Shown here: positions 1-8,356 of the stretch, piece by piece
Layout: each line of letters opens with the position of its first letter
How positions within the stretch are numbered: the stretch's first letter is position 1
Origin: Streptomyces fulvoviolaceus
GTDB lineage: Bacteria; Actinomycetota; Actinomycetes; Streptomycetales; Streptomycetaceae
Reading direction: 5' to 3'
Length of the DNA: 64,000 nucleotides
Assembly: GCF_000718165.1 (NCBI RefSeq)
Contig: NZ_JOEY01000060.1
Coordinates: forward strand, 26,989-90,988
The notes under the pieces: model-generated
What the model saw: only the letters and a program-made list of their open reading frames with translations
Database searches by the model: none
Told to the model about the DNA's origin: nothing
Position numbers and translations under genes: made by a program

Positions 1-874
1 CCATGGCCTGCTCGGCGGCGTTGGTCCGGTGCTCGATCCTCATCGAGACGCCGAACAGCGGGTTGTGCCAGCGTGCGACGTCGCCGGCCGCGTACACCCC
101 CGGCGCGGCCCGGCAGTACTCGTCGCACACCACACCGTCGCCCACGGCCAGACCGCTGTCCGCCAGCCATTCGGTGTTCGGCACGGAGCCGACCGCGACG
201 AGCACCTCGTCGCCCTCCACCACTTCGCCGTCCGCCAACTTCACCCCGTCCGCGGCCACTTCGCTGACCGTGACCCCGCAGCGCAGCGTCACACCGTGGT
301 CCAGGTGGGCCTGCGCCAGCACCTTCCCGACCTGCTCTCCGACCGCGTGCGCCAGGGGAACCGGCGCCGGTTCGAGGAGGACCACTTCACAGCCCCGGGA
401 CCGGGCGACCGCTGCGGCCTCCGCGCCGAGGAATCCGGCGCCGACCACGATGAGACGGCGGCCCGGCAGCAGCCGCTCGCGCAGGGTGAGGGCGTCGTCG
501 AGGGTACGCAGGACATGGGCGCCGTTGCCGGGGAGGCGACGGGGGCGCACTCCGGTGGCGATGACCAGACCGTCGTACGGCACCCGCGTGCCGTCGGCCA
601 GGCGCACCGCGCGGTCGGCCGGGTCCAGGCCGGTGGCGGAGGTGTGCGGGCGCAGGTCGAGGCGGAGTGCGTCGATGTCGGCCGCGGAGCGCAGGGTGAG
701 CCGGCCGGCGGGCCACTGGCCGGTGAGGAGTTGCTTGGACAGGGGCGGACGGTCGTAGGGCGGGTGCGGTTCGTCGCCGATGAGGGTGAGCGTGCCGTCA
801 TAGCCCTCCCGGCGCAGGGTCTCGACGGTCGCGAGACCGGCGGCCGAGGCCCCCACGACCACGATCCGGTTCAC
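1..874 (-). CDS. FAD-dependent ferredoxin reductase (partial, C-terminus beyond window)
   Basis: This flavoprotein probably passes electrons from NAD(P)H to the 3Fe-4S ferredoxin that feeds the nearby P450. The N-terminus reads VVVGASAAG (FAD Rossmann motif). A second dinucleotide motif, VVGAGFLGAEA, follows near residue 150, and YAAGDVA near residue 270 is the usual FAD-contact motif. The protein is cut after about 290 residues, so roughly 100 C-terminal residues are missing. The GTG start overlaps the stop of the TetR gene by 4 bp (GTGA), which indicates translational coupling. It reads away from the P450 operon but lies under the same shared regulatory region. Family assignment is secure; the partnership with the P450 is inferred from context. 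Confidence 0.9.
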   Translation of the reverse strand, partial: MNRIVVVGASAAGLATVETLRREGYDGTLTLIGDEPHPPYDRPPLSKQLLTGQWPAGRLTLRSAADIDALRLDLRPHTSATGLDPADRAVRLADGTRVPYDGLVIATGVRPRRLPGNGAHVLRTLDDALTLRERLLPGRRLIVVGAGFLGAEAAAVARSRGCEVVLLEPAPVPLAHAVGEQVGKVLAQAHLDHGVTLRCGVTVSEVAADGVKLADGEVVEGDEVLVAVGSVPNTEWLADSGLAVGDGVVCDEYCRAAPGVYAAGDVARWHNPLFGVSMRIEHRTNAAEQAM

Positions 875-1527
875 CACTCCTCCCCCGTCACCGGTGCCTG
901 CCACAGCGCGACGATCGCGTCGACGAGACCGGTGGCGGCGTCGTGCCACGTCGACCGGGGGGCGGGGGTGTGGTCGGCGAGGGCCCGTTCCCGCTCGACG
1001 GACATCTGCACGATCAAGTGCCGTGTCATGACGGCGCGTTCGGCGCGCACCTCTGCGGGCAGTCCGGGCACACAACGCGTGAGACCCTCCTCCAATTTCC
1101 CCAGCGACGGGGAGGCTCCGTAGAACTCGTCCTCCGTGATCGCGTAGAGGGCGGGATCCGCCGAGACCTGCGCGATGAACCGGGCGTACCAGCTGGGACA
1201 GCCCAGCGCCTCCAGGTGCTCGGTGACGGGCCGGACCGAGCAGTCCACCCAGTCCCGCAGGTCGGAGGAGTCGCCGATGGCGTCCAGCATGGGTACGCGA
1301 ATGACCTCGATCTGCTCGGCGTGCCTTCGGACGATCGCCCGCACCAGCTCGGCCTTGGCGCCGAAGTGGTAGCTGACCGCGGTGTTGTTGCCCTGGCCGG
1401 CCGCCTCGCTGATCTGGCGGTTGGCGACCGCGTACACCCCGTGCTCGGCGAACAGCCGCTCCGCAGCGTCCAGTAGCGCTTCCCGGGTCGCCCTGACCTG
1501 CTCGTCCCGTCTGGTCCTGCCTGCCAT
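871..1527 (-). CDS. TetR-family transcriptional regulator, paralogue A
   Basis: The N-terminal helix-turn-helix region (ATREALLDAAERLFAEHG, then NRQISEAAGQGN and VSYHFGAKAELV) is a clear TetR DNA-binding domain. The C-terminal half should bind a small ligand. It resembles the divergent regulator along its whole length, including a shared PGLPAEVRAERAVMTRHLI-type stretch, so the two come from a duplication. I chose the ATG that gives MAGRTRRDEQ because the paralogue starts MAGRSVRAEQ; three GTG codons lie just upstream. It forms a two-gene transcript with the ferredoxin reductase. It probably represses itself and the catabolic genes through the AT-rich palindrome in the intergenic region. Confidence 0.9.
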   Translation of the reverse strand: MAGRTRRDEQVRATREALLDAAERLFAEHGVYAVANRQISEAAGQGNNTAVSYHFGAKAELVRAIVRRHAEQIEVIRVPMLDAIGDSSDLRDWVDCSVRPVTEHLEALGCPSWYARFIAQVSADPALYAITEDEFYGASPSLGKLEEGLTRCVPGLPAEVRAERAVMTRHLIVQMSVERERALADHTPAPRSTWHDAATGLVDAIVALWQAPVTGEEW

Positions 1528-1596
1528 CACCACCACCGTTCCGGGACATCCCGCCCCCGCGACAACCTGCCCCGTGGACCAACGAGCCCAAAACTT

Positions 1597-1614
1597 AAAT
1601 CACTTAATTGATTT
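1597..1614. promoter_or_regulatory. Operator-like palindrome between divergent TetR genes
   Basis: AAATCACTTAATTGATTT has 6-bp perfect arms (AAATCA/TGATTT) around a 6-bp AT-rich centre. It stands out in GC-rich DNA and lies 44 bp before the start of paralogue B. A closely related site precedes the ferredoxin gene, with shared pattern AATCAnTnnATTGAnTT. It is most likely the binding site of one or both TetR proteins. Confidence 0.6.
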
Positions 1615-1657
1615 CCGTCCAGGGGACCACAGGCATTGCCCCCGGTACGGTGGCGGC

Positions 1658-2308
1658 ATGGCGGGCAGAAGTGTCCGGGCCGAGCAGGTCCGAGCGACCC
1701 GGGAGCTCATCCGGAACACGGCGGAGCGGCTGTTCGCCGAGCGCGGGGTCTACGCCGTGTCGAATCGTCAGATCAGCGAGGCCGCGGGGCAGGGCAACAC
1801 CGCCGTGGTCGGCTACCACTTCGGCACCAAGGCGGACCTGGTGCGAGCGATCGCCCGCCATCACACCGAGCAGCTCGCCCTCGTGAGCGAGCGGCTGCTG
1901 GCCGAGACGGGTGATTCCACCGAACTCCGGGACTGGGTGGCGTGCTTGGTGCGGCCGACCACGGAGTACCTGGCGGAGCTGGGCAGCCCCACCTGGTTCG
2001 CGCGGTTCTGCGCCCAGGTGATGGCCGACCCGGCTCTCCACGAGATCCTGGTCGACGAGACGCTCGACGCGCCGGTGTGGCGGCAGATCCTCGACGGCCT
2101 CCACCGGTGCCTGCCCGACCTGCCGGCCGAGGTGCGCGCGGAACGCACCGCCATGACCCGGCACTTGATCCTGCACATGTGCGCCGAGCGTGAGCGCGCG
2201 CTGGCCGTCGGCGCTCCCACGCCGAGGGCGAGCTGGCGCGGCGCCGCCACCGGCCTGGTCGACGCGATCGTCGGAGTGTGGACGGCCCCTGTCACAGAAG
2301 GTTCTTGA
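1658..2308 (+). CDS. TetR-family transcriptional regulator, paralogue B
   Basis: This 216-residue TetR regulator has its helix-turn-helix in residues about 10-60 (ATRELIRNTAERLFAERG, NRQISEAAGQGN, YHFGTKADLVRAI). It is a paralogue of the divergent regulator and most alike in the DNA-binding half, which suggests that both recognise the same type of operator. The ATG giving MAGRSVRAEQ is chosen because the open frame upstream has no family similarity. It is followed by a second copy of the operator-like palindrome and then the ferredoxin-P450 operon. The ligand-binding half has diverged more, so the two proteins may sense different intermediates; that point is inference. Confidence 0.9.
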   Translation: MAGRSVRAEQVRATRELIRNTAERLFAERGVYAVSNRQISEAAGQGNTAVVGYHFGTKADLVRAIARHHTEQLALVSERLLAETGDSTELRDWVACLVRPTTEYLAELGSPTWFARFCAQVMADPALHEILVDETLDAPVWRQILDGLHRCLPDLPAEVRAERTAMTRHLILHMCAERERALAVGAPTPRASWRGAATGLVDAIVGVWTAPVTEGS

Positions 2309-2384
2309 CGGTCCGTCACAGACGGCTCCGCCCATCACCAGACCCCCGCGAAAGATCCATCGCGCCCTCTCAAGATATTTTGAA

Positions 2385-2396
2385 TCAATCGATTGA
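2385..2396. promoter_or_regulatory. Operator-like perfect palindrome upstream of ferredoxin-P450 operon
   Basis: TCAATCGATTGA is a perfect 12-bp palindrome. In its context it reads GAATCAATCGATTGACTT and matches the site between the two TetR genes in the pattern AATCAnTnnATTGAnTT. It lies about 80 bp before the ferredoxin start, a position suited to repression of the catabolic operon. Confidence 0.6.
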
Positions 2397-2477
2397 CTTA
2401 GGAACTGAGCGGGAGTTCACTCAGGGGCGCGGTCGACGGACCACACCGCTCTTCCCTTCGGCGATGAGGAGCAGCCC

Positions 2478-2672
2478 GTGAAAGTAACCGTCGAGCAGGA
2501 CAGGTGCGTCGCGGCCGGCCAGTGCGCGGCCACCGCACCGGATGTCTTCGACCAGCGTGACGAGGACGGTGTCGTCGTCCTCCTGACCGACGACCCGGCC
2601 GCCGAACGGGCCGACGACGCCCGGCACGCGGCCGCCGTCTGTCCCGCGCTGGCGATCCACATCGAGGAATGA
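2478..2672 (+). CDS. 3Fe-4S-type ferredoxin (P450 redox partner)
   Basis: This 64-residue ferredoxin begins MKVTVEQDRCVAAGQC and ends with a third cysteine in VCPALAI. Cysteines fall near positions 10, 16 and 55, the spacing typical of single-cluster [3Fe-4S] ferredoxins that reduce bacterial P450s. The neighbouring position holds Ala/Gly where a [4Fe-4S] protein would have a fourth Cys. It lies 28 bp before the P450 and is the first gene of the operon. The likely electron path is NAD(P)H, divergent FAD reductase, this ferredoxin, then the P450. Confidence 0.92.
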   Translation: MKVTVEQDRCVAAGQCAATAPDVFDQRDEDGVVVLLTDDPAAERADDARHAAAVCPALAIHIEE

Positions 2673-2700
2673 CAACCCGGCCGACACCTTGAGGAGGGAC

Positions 2701-3942
2701 ATGTCCCACGCCCCGACCGGCGCCGCACCCGAAGCCCAGGTCCCCGAGTGGCCGATGCCCCGGGCGGCGGGCTGCCCGTTCGATCCACCCCCGGGCCTGC
2801 GGGAACTCACCGCCGAGAAGCCGCTCGCGAAAGTGCGGATCTGGGACGGCAGCGCCCACTGGATCGTCACCGGCCACGCAGCACAGCGGGCGCTGCTCAG
2901 TGATCCCCGGGTCAGCGTCGACGAGCGGCTGCCCGGTTTCCCGCACTGGAACGAAGGCATGGCAGCCGGGTTGGCGTACCGCCCGCGCTCCGTCTTCAAC
3001 TCGGACGCCCCGGAACACTCCCGGTACCGGCGGATCATGACCGGCCCGTTCACCTTCAAACGGGTGGAGGCGCTGCGCCCGACCATCCAGAAGATCACCG
3101 ACGACCTCATCGACAAGATGCTGGCCGGCCCGAATCCGGCCGACCTCGTCGAGGCGCTGGCGCTCCCGCTGCCCACGCTGATGATCAGCGAGCTGCTCGG
3201 AGTGCCTTACGAGGACCACGAGTTCTTCCAGGAGTACGCCTCCCGCGGGATCGCCCACAACGTGTCCGCCGAGGAGAGCGGGCGGAACTTCATGGCGCTC
3301 AACGAGTATCTGGTGCGGCTCGTCGAGCAGAAGGCCGCCGAGCCCGCGGACGACGCGCTGTCCGACATCGCGGCCCGCGTGACCGCCGGGGACCTCACCG
3401 TGCCCGAGGCGGCCATGATGGGCACAGGGCTGCTCATCGCGGGGCACGAGACCAGCGCCAACATGATCGGTCTCGCCACGGTCGCACTTCTCGAGCACCC
3501 CGACCAACTGGCGGTCCTCCGCGACACCGACGATCCGAAGGTCGTCGCGGGCGCGGTGGAGGAGCTGCTGCGCTACCTGGGCATCATCCACGGCGGCCAG
3601 CGGCGCATCGCCAAGGAGGACATCGAGATCGGCGGTGAGCTGATCCGGGCCGGCGAGGGCATCGTCGTGGAACTATTCAGCGCCAACCGCGACGCGGACG
3701 TCTTCCCCGAGCCCGACCTGCTGGATCTGCACCGCGCCAACGCCCGTCACCACAACGCGTTCGGCTTCGGCATCCACCAGTGCGTCGGACAGCAATTCGC
3801 CCGGGTGGAGCTCCAGGTCGTCTACGGCACGCTGTTCCGCCGTATCCCCACGCTGCGCCTGGCCAAGTCGCTGGACGAGATCGTGTTCAAGCACGACCGG
3901 CTCGCCTACGGGGTCTACTCGCTGCCCGTCACCTGGGGGTGA
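2701..3942 (+). CDS. Cytochrome P450
   Basis: This soluble class I P450 of 413 residues should hydroxylate or otherwise oxidise the pathway substrate. Visible motifs are the I-helix AGHETSA with Thr251, the K-helix ELLR (Glu288/Arg291) and the heme loop FGFGIHQCVGQQFAR with Cys361 as axial ligand. The ATG at this position follows a strong GAGGAGGG ribosome site; an in-frame ATG 12 bp upstream lies inside that site and is unlikely. It lies between the ferredoxin and an SDR, so a hydroxylation followed by alcohol oxidation is likely. The substrate cannot be read from the sequence. Confidence 0.95.
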   Translation: MSHAPTGAAPEAQVPEWPMPRAAGCPFDPPPGLRELTAEKPLAKVRIWDGSAHWIVTGHAAQRALLSDPRVSVDERLPGFPHWNEGMAAGLAYRPRSVFNSDAPEHSRYRRIMTGPFTFKRVEALRPTIQKITDDLIDKMLAGPNPADLVEALALPLPTLMISELLGVPYEDHEFFQEYASRGIAHNVSAEESGRNFMALNEYLVRLVEQKAAEPADDALSDIAARVTAGDLTVPEAAMMGTGLLIAGHETSANMIGLATVALLEHPDQLAVLRDTDDPKVVAGAVEELLRYLGIIHGGQRRIAKEDIEIGGELIRAGEGIVVELFSANRDADVFPEPDLLDLHRANARHHNAFGFGIHQCVGQQFARVELQVVYGTLFRRIPTLRLAKSLDEIVFKHDRLAYGVYSLPVTWG

Positions 3943-3947
3943 CCGTC

Positions 3948-4742
3948 ATGGCCGAAGAACTGTCGGGAAGAGTCGCCGTGGTCACCGGCGGTGCGGCGGG
4001 CCTCGGGCGCGCGACCGTCGAGCGGCTGCTGGAGGACGGGGCCCGAGTCGTCATCGCCGATCTCGACCGGGAGTCGGGCGAGTCCCTGGCCACCGACTAC
4101 GGCCCGGACGTCCGTTTCCGGCAGACGGACGTCGCGGTCGCGGAACAGGTCCAGGACCTCGTCGGCTTCGCGGTGAAGGAATTCGGCGGACTGCACCTCA
4201 TGGTCAACAACGCCGGTATCTCGGGGGCCATGCACCAGACCCTCCTGGACGAGGACTTCGCCGATTTCCAGCGCATTCTCTCGGTGAATCTGTTCGGCGT
4301 GATGACGGGCACTCAGACGGCCGCCCGGCACATGGCCGTGAACGGTGGCGGCTCCATCGTCAACATCAGTTCCATAGGCGGTGTTCAGGCCGGACCCGGG
4401 GTGTTGTCCTACCGCGCCTCGAAGTCCGCGGTCATCCACTTCACCAAGTGCGTCGCCCTCGATCTGGCCGAGTACGGCATCCGCGTCAACTGCGTCGCAC
4501 CGGGCGGCATTCCGACGGGACTGCTGGCCTCCGCGACCGCGGCCGAAGAGGTCACCCGGAGAATCCGCGCCCATATGGCCGCCGTCCAGCCACTGAAACG
4601 GCAGGGCACCGCCAGGGACGTCGCGGAAGCCGTCGCCTACCTGGGCGGTGACCGGTCGCTGCACGTCACCGGGACCGTGCTGACGGTCGACGGCGGGACG
4701 ACGGCGGGCCTGAAGCCGATGCGGCCCGCCTCAGCCTCGTAG
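3948..4742 (+). CDS. SDR-family NAD(P)-dependent oxidoreductase
   Basis: This is a classical short-chain dehydrogenase/reductase of 264 residues. The cofactor motif is TGGAAGLGRA near the N-terminus, NNAG lies near residue 88, and the catalytic set is Ser142, Tyr155 and Lys159 (YRASK). The C-terminal region reads TVDGGTTAGL, as in many members. The ATG is 5 bp after the P450 stop; an in-frame GTG overlapping that stop (GTGA) is a possible alternative. It probably oxidises the alcohol formed by the P450. Confidence 0.93.
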   Translation: MAEELSGRVAVVTGGAAGLGRATVERLLEDGARVVIADLDRESGESLATDYGPDVRFRQTDVAVAEQVQDLVGFAVKEFGGLHLMVNNAGISGAMHQTLLDEDFADFQRILSVNLFGVMTGTQTAARHMAVNGGGSIVNISSIGGVQAGPGVLSYRASKSAVIHFTKCVALDLAEYGIRVNCVAPGGIPTGLLASATAAEEVTRRIRAHMAAVQPLKRQGTARDVAEAVAYLGGDRSLHVTGTVLTVDGGTTAGLKPMRPASAS

Positions 4743-4787
4743 GACCCACGATCTCAGCCCCGTCGTAAGACCCGTCAATGGAGGACA

Positions 4788-5954
4788 ATGATGTCCAGCC
4801 AGGCAGACACGCTCTACCCGCCCGAAGGACTGGGCGCGCCGAAGGACCGGCACGGCCACAAGGGCAGCGCCCTGAATCTCCCGCAGGGCACCGAGATCTT
4901 CTCCGCCGACAACCACATCTCGCTGGCGGAGGACATCTTCGTCGAGAAGTTCCCCGAGCGGCTCAAGGACCAGGCACCGCGCATCTGGTACGAGGACGGC
5001 GCCTACGAACTGGGCATGGGCGGCCAGTCGTTCCTGCCCAAGGAGTTCAGCAGCGTCCTCATGCAGTACGACCCGCTCACGGGCTCGGGTTCGGACAACC
5101 TCGAAGGCCGCCTGGAGGAACTCTCCTCGGACGGCATCGACAGGGAACTCGCCTTCCCCAACGCACTGTTGGCGATGTTCTTCTACCCGGACCACGAGGT
5201 GCGCGAGCTCACCTTCCGGATCTACAACGAGTACATCGCGGGACTGCAGGAACGCTCCCACGGCCGCTTCTACGGCGTCGGGCTCATCAACTGGTGGGAC
5301 GGCAAGGGCGCCCGCCGGACCCTGGAGGAGCTCAAGAGCCTCGGGATCAGGACCTTCCTGATGCCGCTGTCGGCGGGGAACGACCTGGAGGGCAATCCCG
5401 TCGACTACGCGAGCACCTCCATGCGTCCCGTCTGGGAGGCGATCGAGGAGTCGGGGCTGCCGGTCTCGCACCACATCGGCGAGAGCACGCTCAAGGCCCC
5501 CTGCGAGTCCAACGCGATCGCCGTCGGCATGGTGGTCAACGTCTCGCCGTTCAGGGAGGTTTGGGCGAAGTACCTCTTCAGCGGCATCCTCGACCGCCAC
5601 CCGGGCCTGCGCGTCGGCTGGTTCGAAGGAGGAGCGAACTGGGTCCCCTCCGCCCTCCAGGACGCCGAGCACATCCTCGCCTCCTACCGGCACATGCTGG
5701 ACCGCCCGCTGGAGCACGACATCCGGCACTACTGGGACCACCACATGTACGCGTCGTTCATGGTCGACCCGCTCGGGCTCAAGCTGCTGGAGGACATCGG
5801 GGTGGACCGGGTCATGTGGTCCGCCGACTACCCGCACAACGAGAGCACGTTCGGCTACTCGGAGAAGTCGGTCTCGCTGGTCACGGACGCCGTGGGCCCC
5901 GAGAAGGCCGCTCGCATCGTCAGCGGCAACATCAGGGAATACCTCGGCCTGTAG
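4788..5954 (+). CDS. Amidohydrolase family protein (Amidohydro_2 TIM barrel)
   Basis: This 388-residue TIM-barrel hydrolase follows a GGAGG ribosome site. Family features are SADNHISL at the end of strand 1, SHHIGES in the middle and WSADYPHNES near the C-terminus, giving candidate metal ligands Asp/His. The first motif reads NHIS where many members have HxH, as in a large actinobacterial subgroup. Members of this superfamily hydrolyse lactones or amides, or decarboxylate aromatic and keto acids, so the reaction is open. It stands between the oxidative genes and the M24 genes, which suggests cleavage of an oxidised intermediate. Confidence 0.88.
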   Translation: MMSSQADTLYPPEGLGAPKDRHGHKGSALNLPQGTEIFSADNHISLAEDIFVEKFPERLKDQAPRIWYEDGAYELGMGGQSFLPKEFSSVLMQYDPLTGSGSDNLEGRLEELSSDGIDRELAFPNALLAMFFYPDHEVRELTFRIYNEYIAGLQERSHGRFYGVGLINWWDGKGARRTLEELKSLGIRTFLMPLSAGNDLEGNPVDYASTSMRPVWEAIEESGLPVSHHIGESTLKAPCESNAIAVGMVVNVSPFREVWAKYLFSGILDRHPGLRVGWFEGGANWVPSALQDAEHILASYRHMLDRPLEHDIRHYWDHHMYASFMVDPLGLKLLEDIGVDRVMWSADYPHNESTFGYSEKSVSLVTDAVGPEKAARIVSGNIREYLGL

Positions 5955-5964
5955 GGAGGCGGGA

Positions 5965-7176
5965 ATGACCGTCATCGACATTCCGGCCGTGCCCGACCTG
6001 ACCCGCATGGGCCGTGCACGCGGCGCGAAACTGCGGGCCGCCATGGCCCAGCAGGGCGTCGACGCCCTGATCCTGCTCGGCAACACCGCGGTGAGCTATG
6101 CGACCGGGGTGAGCTGGCCGCTCGGCGACTCCGGCCTGGCCCACGCCGACCGTCCCGTCGCCGTGGTGGTGGCGGACGACCCGTCGGCCCATCTGTTCAT
6201 GCCGTTCCGTGCGGGCACCTCCGCTCAGGAGCCGCTGCCCGCCGACCATCTCCACCCGCCGGTCTACCTGGAGTACGACGAAGGGGTGCGGAACTTCGCC
6301 GCCGTCCTCGCCGATCTCGTACCCGCCGGAGCGACGGTGGCGGCCGACGAGCTGACCGGGGCGATGCGCAGAGCGGGGAAGTCGCTCTTCCCGGGCGGGT
6401 CTCCGAGCGATGCCGCACTCGTCCTGGCCGCCGCGAAGCTGATCAAGACCCCCGACGAACTGGCCTGCATCCGCACGGCTCTGCGGATCACCGAGCAGGC
6501 CATGGCCGACATCGCGGGGTCCTTGGCGCCGGGGATGCGCCAGATCGACCTGTCGGCCGGCTTCGTGCGCCAGGCATACGAGCACGGCGCCCTGGCCAAC
6601 GTACTCGACCCCATCTGGCAGGTGATGCCGGCGTCCAGGGAAGCCGGGGTGTGGACCACCCACGGCGATCTGGCCCTCCCGCTGCTGACGACCGAGCGGG
6701 AGCTGGCCAAGGGCGACGTGCTGTGGACCGACGTGAGCATCAGCTACGCCGGGTACTGCTCGGACTTCGGCCGGACGTGGATCGTCGGGCAGGATCCGGC
6801 CCCGCGCCAGCAGGCGCAGTTCGGGAAGTGGTGGGAGATCCACTCCGCGGTGAAGGACGTGCTGCGGGCGGGCGCCACCGCCGCCGACCTGACCAGGGCC
6901 GCCATCGCCGCGAACGGCGGCAGCAAGCCCTGGCTCCCCCACTTCTACCTGGCCCACGGCATGGGCACCGACCCCGCCGAGATGCCCTTCGTCGGCACCG
7001 ACCTGGGCGAGGAGTTCGACGAGCAGCTGGTCCTCGAAGCCGGCATGGTGCTCGTCCTCGAACCCGTCGTCTGGGAGGACGGGACCGGCGGCTACCGCTC
7101 CGAGGAGGTCCTCGTGATCGAGGAAGAGGGCTGGACGGCCCTGACCGACTACACCTACGCCCCCTATGGCGACTGA
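5965..7176 (+). CDS. M24-family metallohydrolase with complete metal site
   Basis: The 403-residue protein has a creatinase-like N-terminal domain followed by a pita-bread M24 domain. All five dinuclear-metal ligands are visible: Asp256, Asp267 (SDFGRTW), His331 (LAHGMG), Glu366 (VLEPVV) and Glu380 (YRSEE). The fold covers aminopeptidase P, prolidase, creatinase and ectoine hydrolase, so it probably breaks an amide, imide or C-N bond. It starts 10 bp after the amidohydrolase and overlaps the next gene by 11 bp. That gene encodes the same fold without the metal site, so the two may form a heteromer. Confidence 0.88.
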   Translation: MTVIDIPAVPDLTRMGRARGAKLRAAMAQQGVDALILLGNTAVSYATGVSWPLGDSGLAHADRPVAVVVADDPSAHLFMPFRAGTSAQEPLPADHLHPPVYLEYDEGVRNFAAVLADLVPAGATVAADELTGAMRRAGKSLFPGGSPSDAALVLAAAKLIKTPDELACIRTALRITEQAMADIAGSLAPGMRQIDLSAGFVRQAYEHGALANVLDPIWQVMPASREAGVWTTHGDLALPLLTTERELAKGDVLWTDVSISYAGYCSDFGRTWIVGQDPAPRQQAQFGKWWEIHSAVKDVLRAGATAADLTRAAIAANGGSKPWLPHFYLAHGMGTDPAEMPFVGTDLGEEFDEQLVLEAGMVLVLEPVVWEDGTGGYRSEEVLVIEEEGWTALTDYTYAPYGD

Positions 7177-8281
7177 GGTCCTGCCGGACGACCGTGCTCT
7201 CCGCGTCGGGCGGCGGGAGCGCGTGCTGGCACACATGGAAGCCCACGACCTCGACGTCCTCGTCCTCGGACGCATGGCCAACGTCCGTTACGTCACCGGC
7301 TCCCCGGGACTGTGGACCGCGGGAACCCACCCCTTCGCGCCCGGCGCGGTGGTGGTCCGCGCCACCGGGGCCGTCCACGCCCTCATGACCTGGGACGAGG
7401 GGGTGCCCGACGACATCCCCCGGGAGCACCTCTACGGCCTGACCTGGAACCCGATCAACTGGGTGACGACACTGCAGGGCATCGAGGGTACGGCCACGGC
7501 CCGACGGGTGGGCACGGACACCATCTCCCCGACCTTCGCCCAGCTCCTGCCCTACGCCTTCCCCGTGGCCGAACTGGTCGACGGCGAACCGGCCATGCGC
7601 GCCGCCCGCCGCGTCAAGACGGCCGAGGAGGTGGTGGCCCTCCGGGAGGCGATCGGGGTCGCCGAGACCAGCCTGGCCAAGGCGGTGGCCGAACTCCGGC
7701 CGGGCGTCACCGAGCAGCACCTCTCCGGCGTACTGCTGGAGGCAGCCGCGGCCGGAGGCGTGAGCACACCGGCGACCCAGGAGGTGGCCTGGGTGACCTC
7801 CCGGGAACACCCGTGGCGGAAGGTGAACGGTGACCGGCGGGTGGGCCCGGGCGACCTCGTGGCCTTCACCTCGGGCGTGGTCGCCGGCGGATACATCGGC
7901 GAGGTGGCGCGTACCTGGCCGGTCGAGGGCGGGGACCCGGGTCCGCTGTACGAGCGGTGGGACCAACTGTGGGCCCGGCTCCTCGACGCCTGCCGGCCCG
8001 GCGCACCGGCCGGCGACCTGCTCACCGCGTACGACTCGGCCGGCGAGCCCCTGCCCCCGATGCCCGTGGCCCGCGGCCTGGGCCTGGGCTTCGACCCGCC
8101 CGTGGTCGCCTCCGGACTGCCGACCACCGCGGCCGAGGAACGGCTCGAACCCGGCATGGCGCTGGCCGTGACCGGCTACGTCTGGCAGGAGGGCGTGGGT
8201 GCCGTCCTGGGCCGACAGGCCGTGCTCATCACCGAAGACGGAGCCGAGCTGCTCACGTCGAGTCCCATCTGGACGCCGTAG
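7166..8281 (+). CDS. M24-fold protein lacking all five metal ligands (probable pseudoenzyme subunit)
   Basis: This 371-residue paralogue of the preceding M24 protein can be aligned with it, without gaps, over the metal region. GDVLWTD...SDFGRTW becomes GDLVAFT...GEVARTW, LAHG becomes VARG, VLEP becomes AVTG, and the last Glu becomes Arg. The five ligands are thus Thr, Glu, Arg, Thr and Arg. Zinc- or manganese-dependent hydrolysis is therefore very unlikely. The frame is intact, the start overlaps the partner gene, and there is no sign of decay, so it is probably a structural or regulatory partner, or has taken another role such as substrate binding. Confidence 0.85.
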   Translation: MATEVLPDDRALRVGRRERVLAHMEAHDLDVLVLGRMANVRYVTGSPGLWTAGTHPFAPGAVVVRATGAVHALMTWDEGVPDDIPREHLYGLTWNPINWVTTLQGIEGTATARRVGTDTISPTFAQLLPYAFPVAELVDGEPAMRAARRVKTAEEVVALREAIGVAETSLAKAVAELRPGVTEQHLSGVLLEAAAAGGVSTPATQEVAWVTSREHPWRKVNGDRRVGPGDLVAFTSGVVAGGYIGEVARTWPVEGGDPGPLYERWDQLWARLLDACRPGAPAGDLLTAYDSAGEPLPPMPVARGLGLGFDPPVVASGLPTTAAEERLEPGMALAVTGYVWQEGVGAVLGRQAVLITEDGAELLTSSPIWTP

Positions 8282-8285
8282 ACCG

Positions 8286-8324
8286 GCGGGCCGGGACCGC
8301 ACGCCCCCCACGGCCCCGGCCCGC
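8286..8324 (+). terminator. GC-rich hairpin inside the operon (attenuator, partial terminator or processing site)
   Basis: GCGGGCCGGG and CCCGGCCCGC form a perfect 10-bp stem with a 19-nt loop in the 75-bp gap between the M24-fold gene and the crotonase gene. This is the widest gap within the gene run. It may reduce read-through or mark an mRNA processing point. No U-tract follows, which is usual in Streptomyces terminators. Confidence 0.45.
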
Positions 8325-8356
8325 TGCCTCCCAGCAGGGGAAAGGAACCCCAGCAC

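Noticed and set aside
7166..8281. Second M24 gene as a pseudogene
   Set aside because: The frame is intact, codon use is normal and the start overlaps its partner; loss of ligands is better explained by a changed function than by decay.
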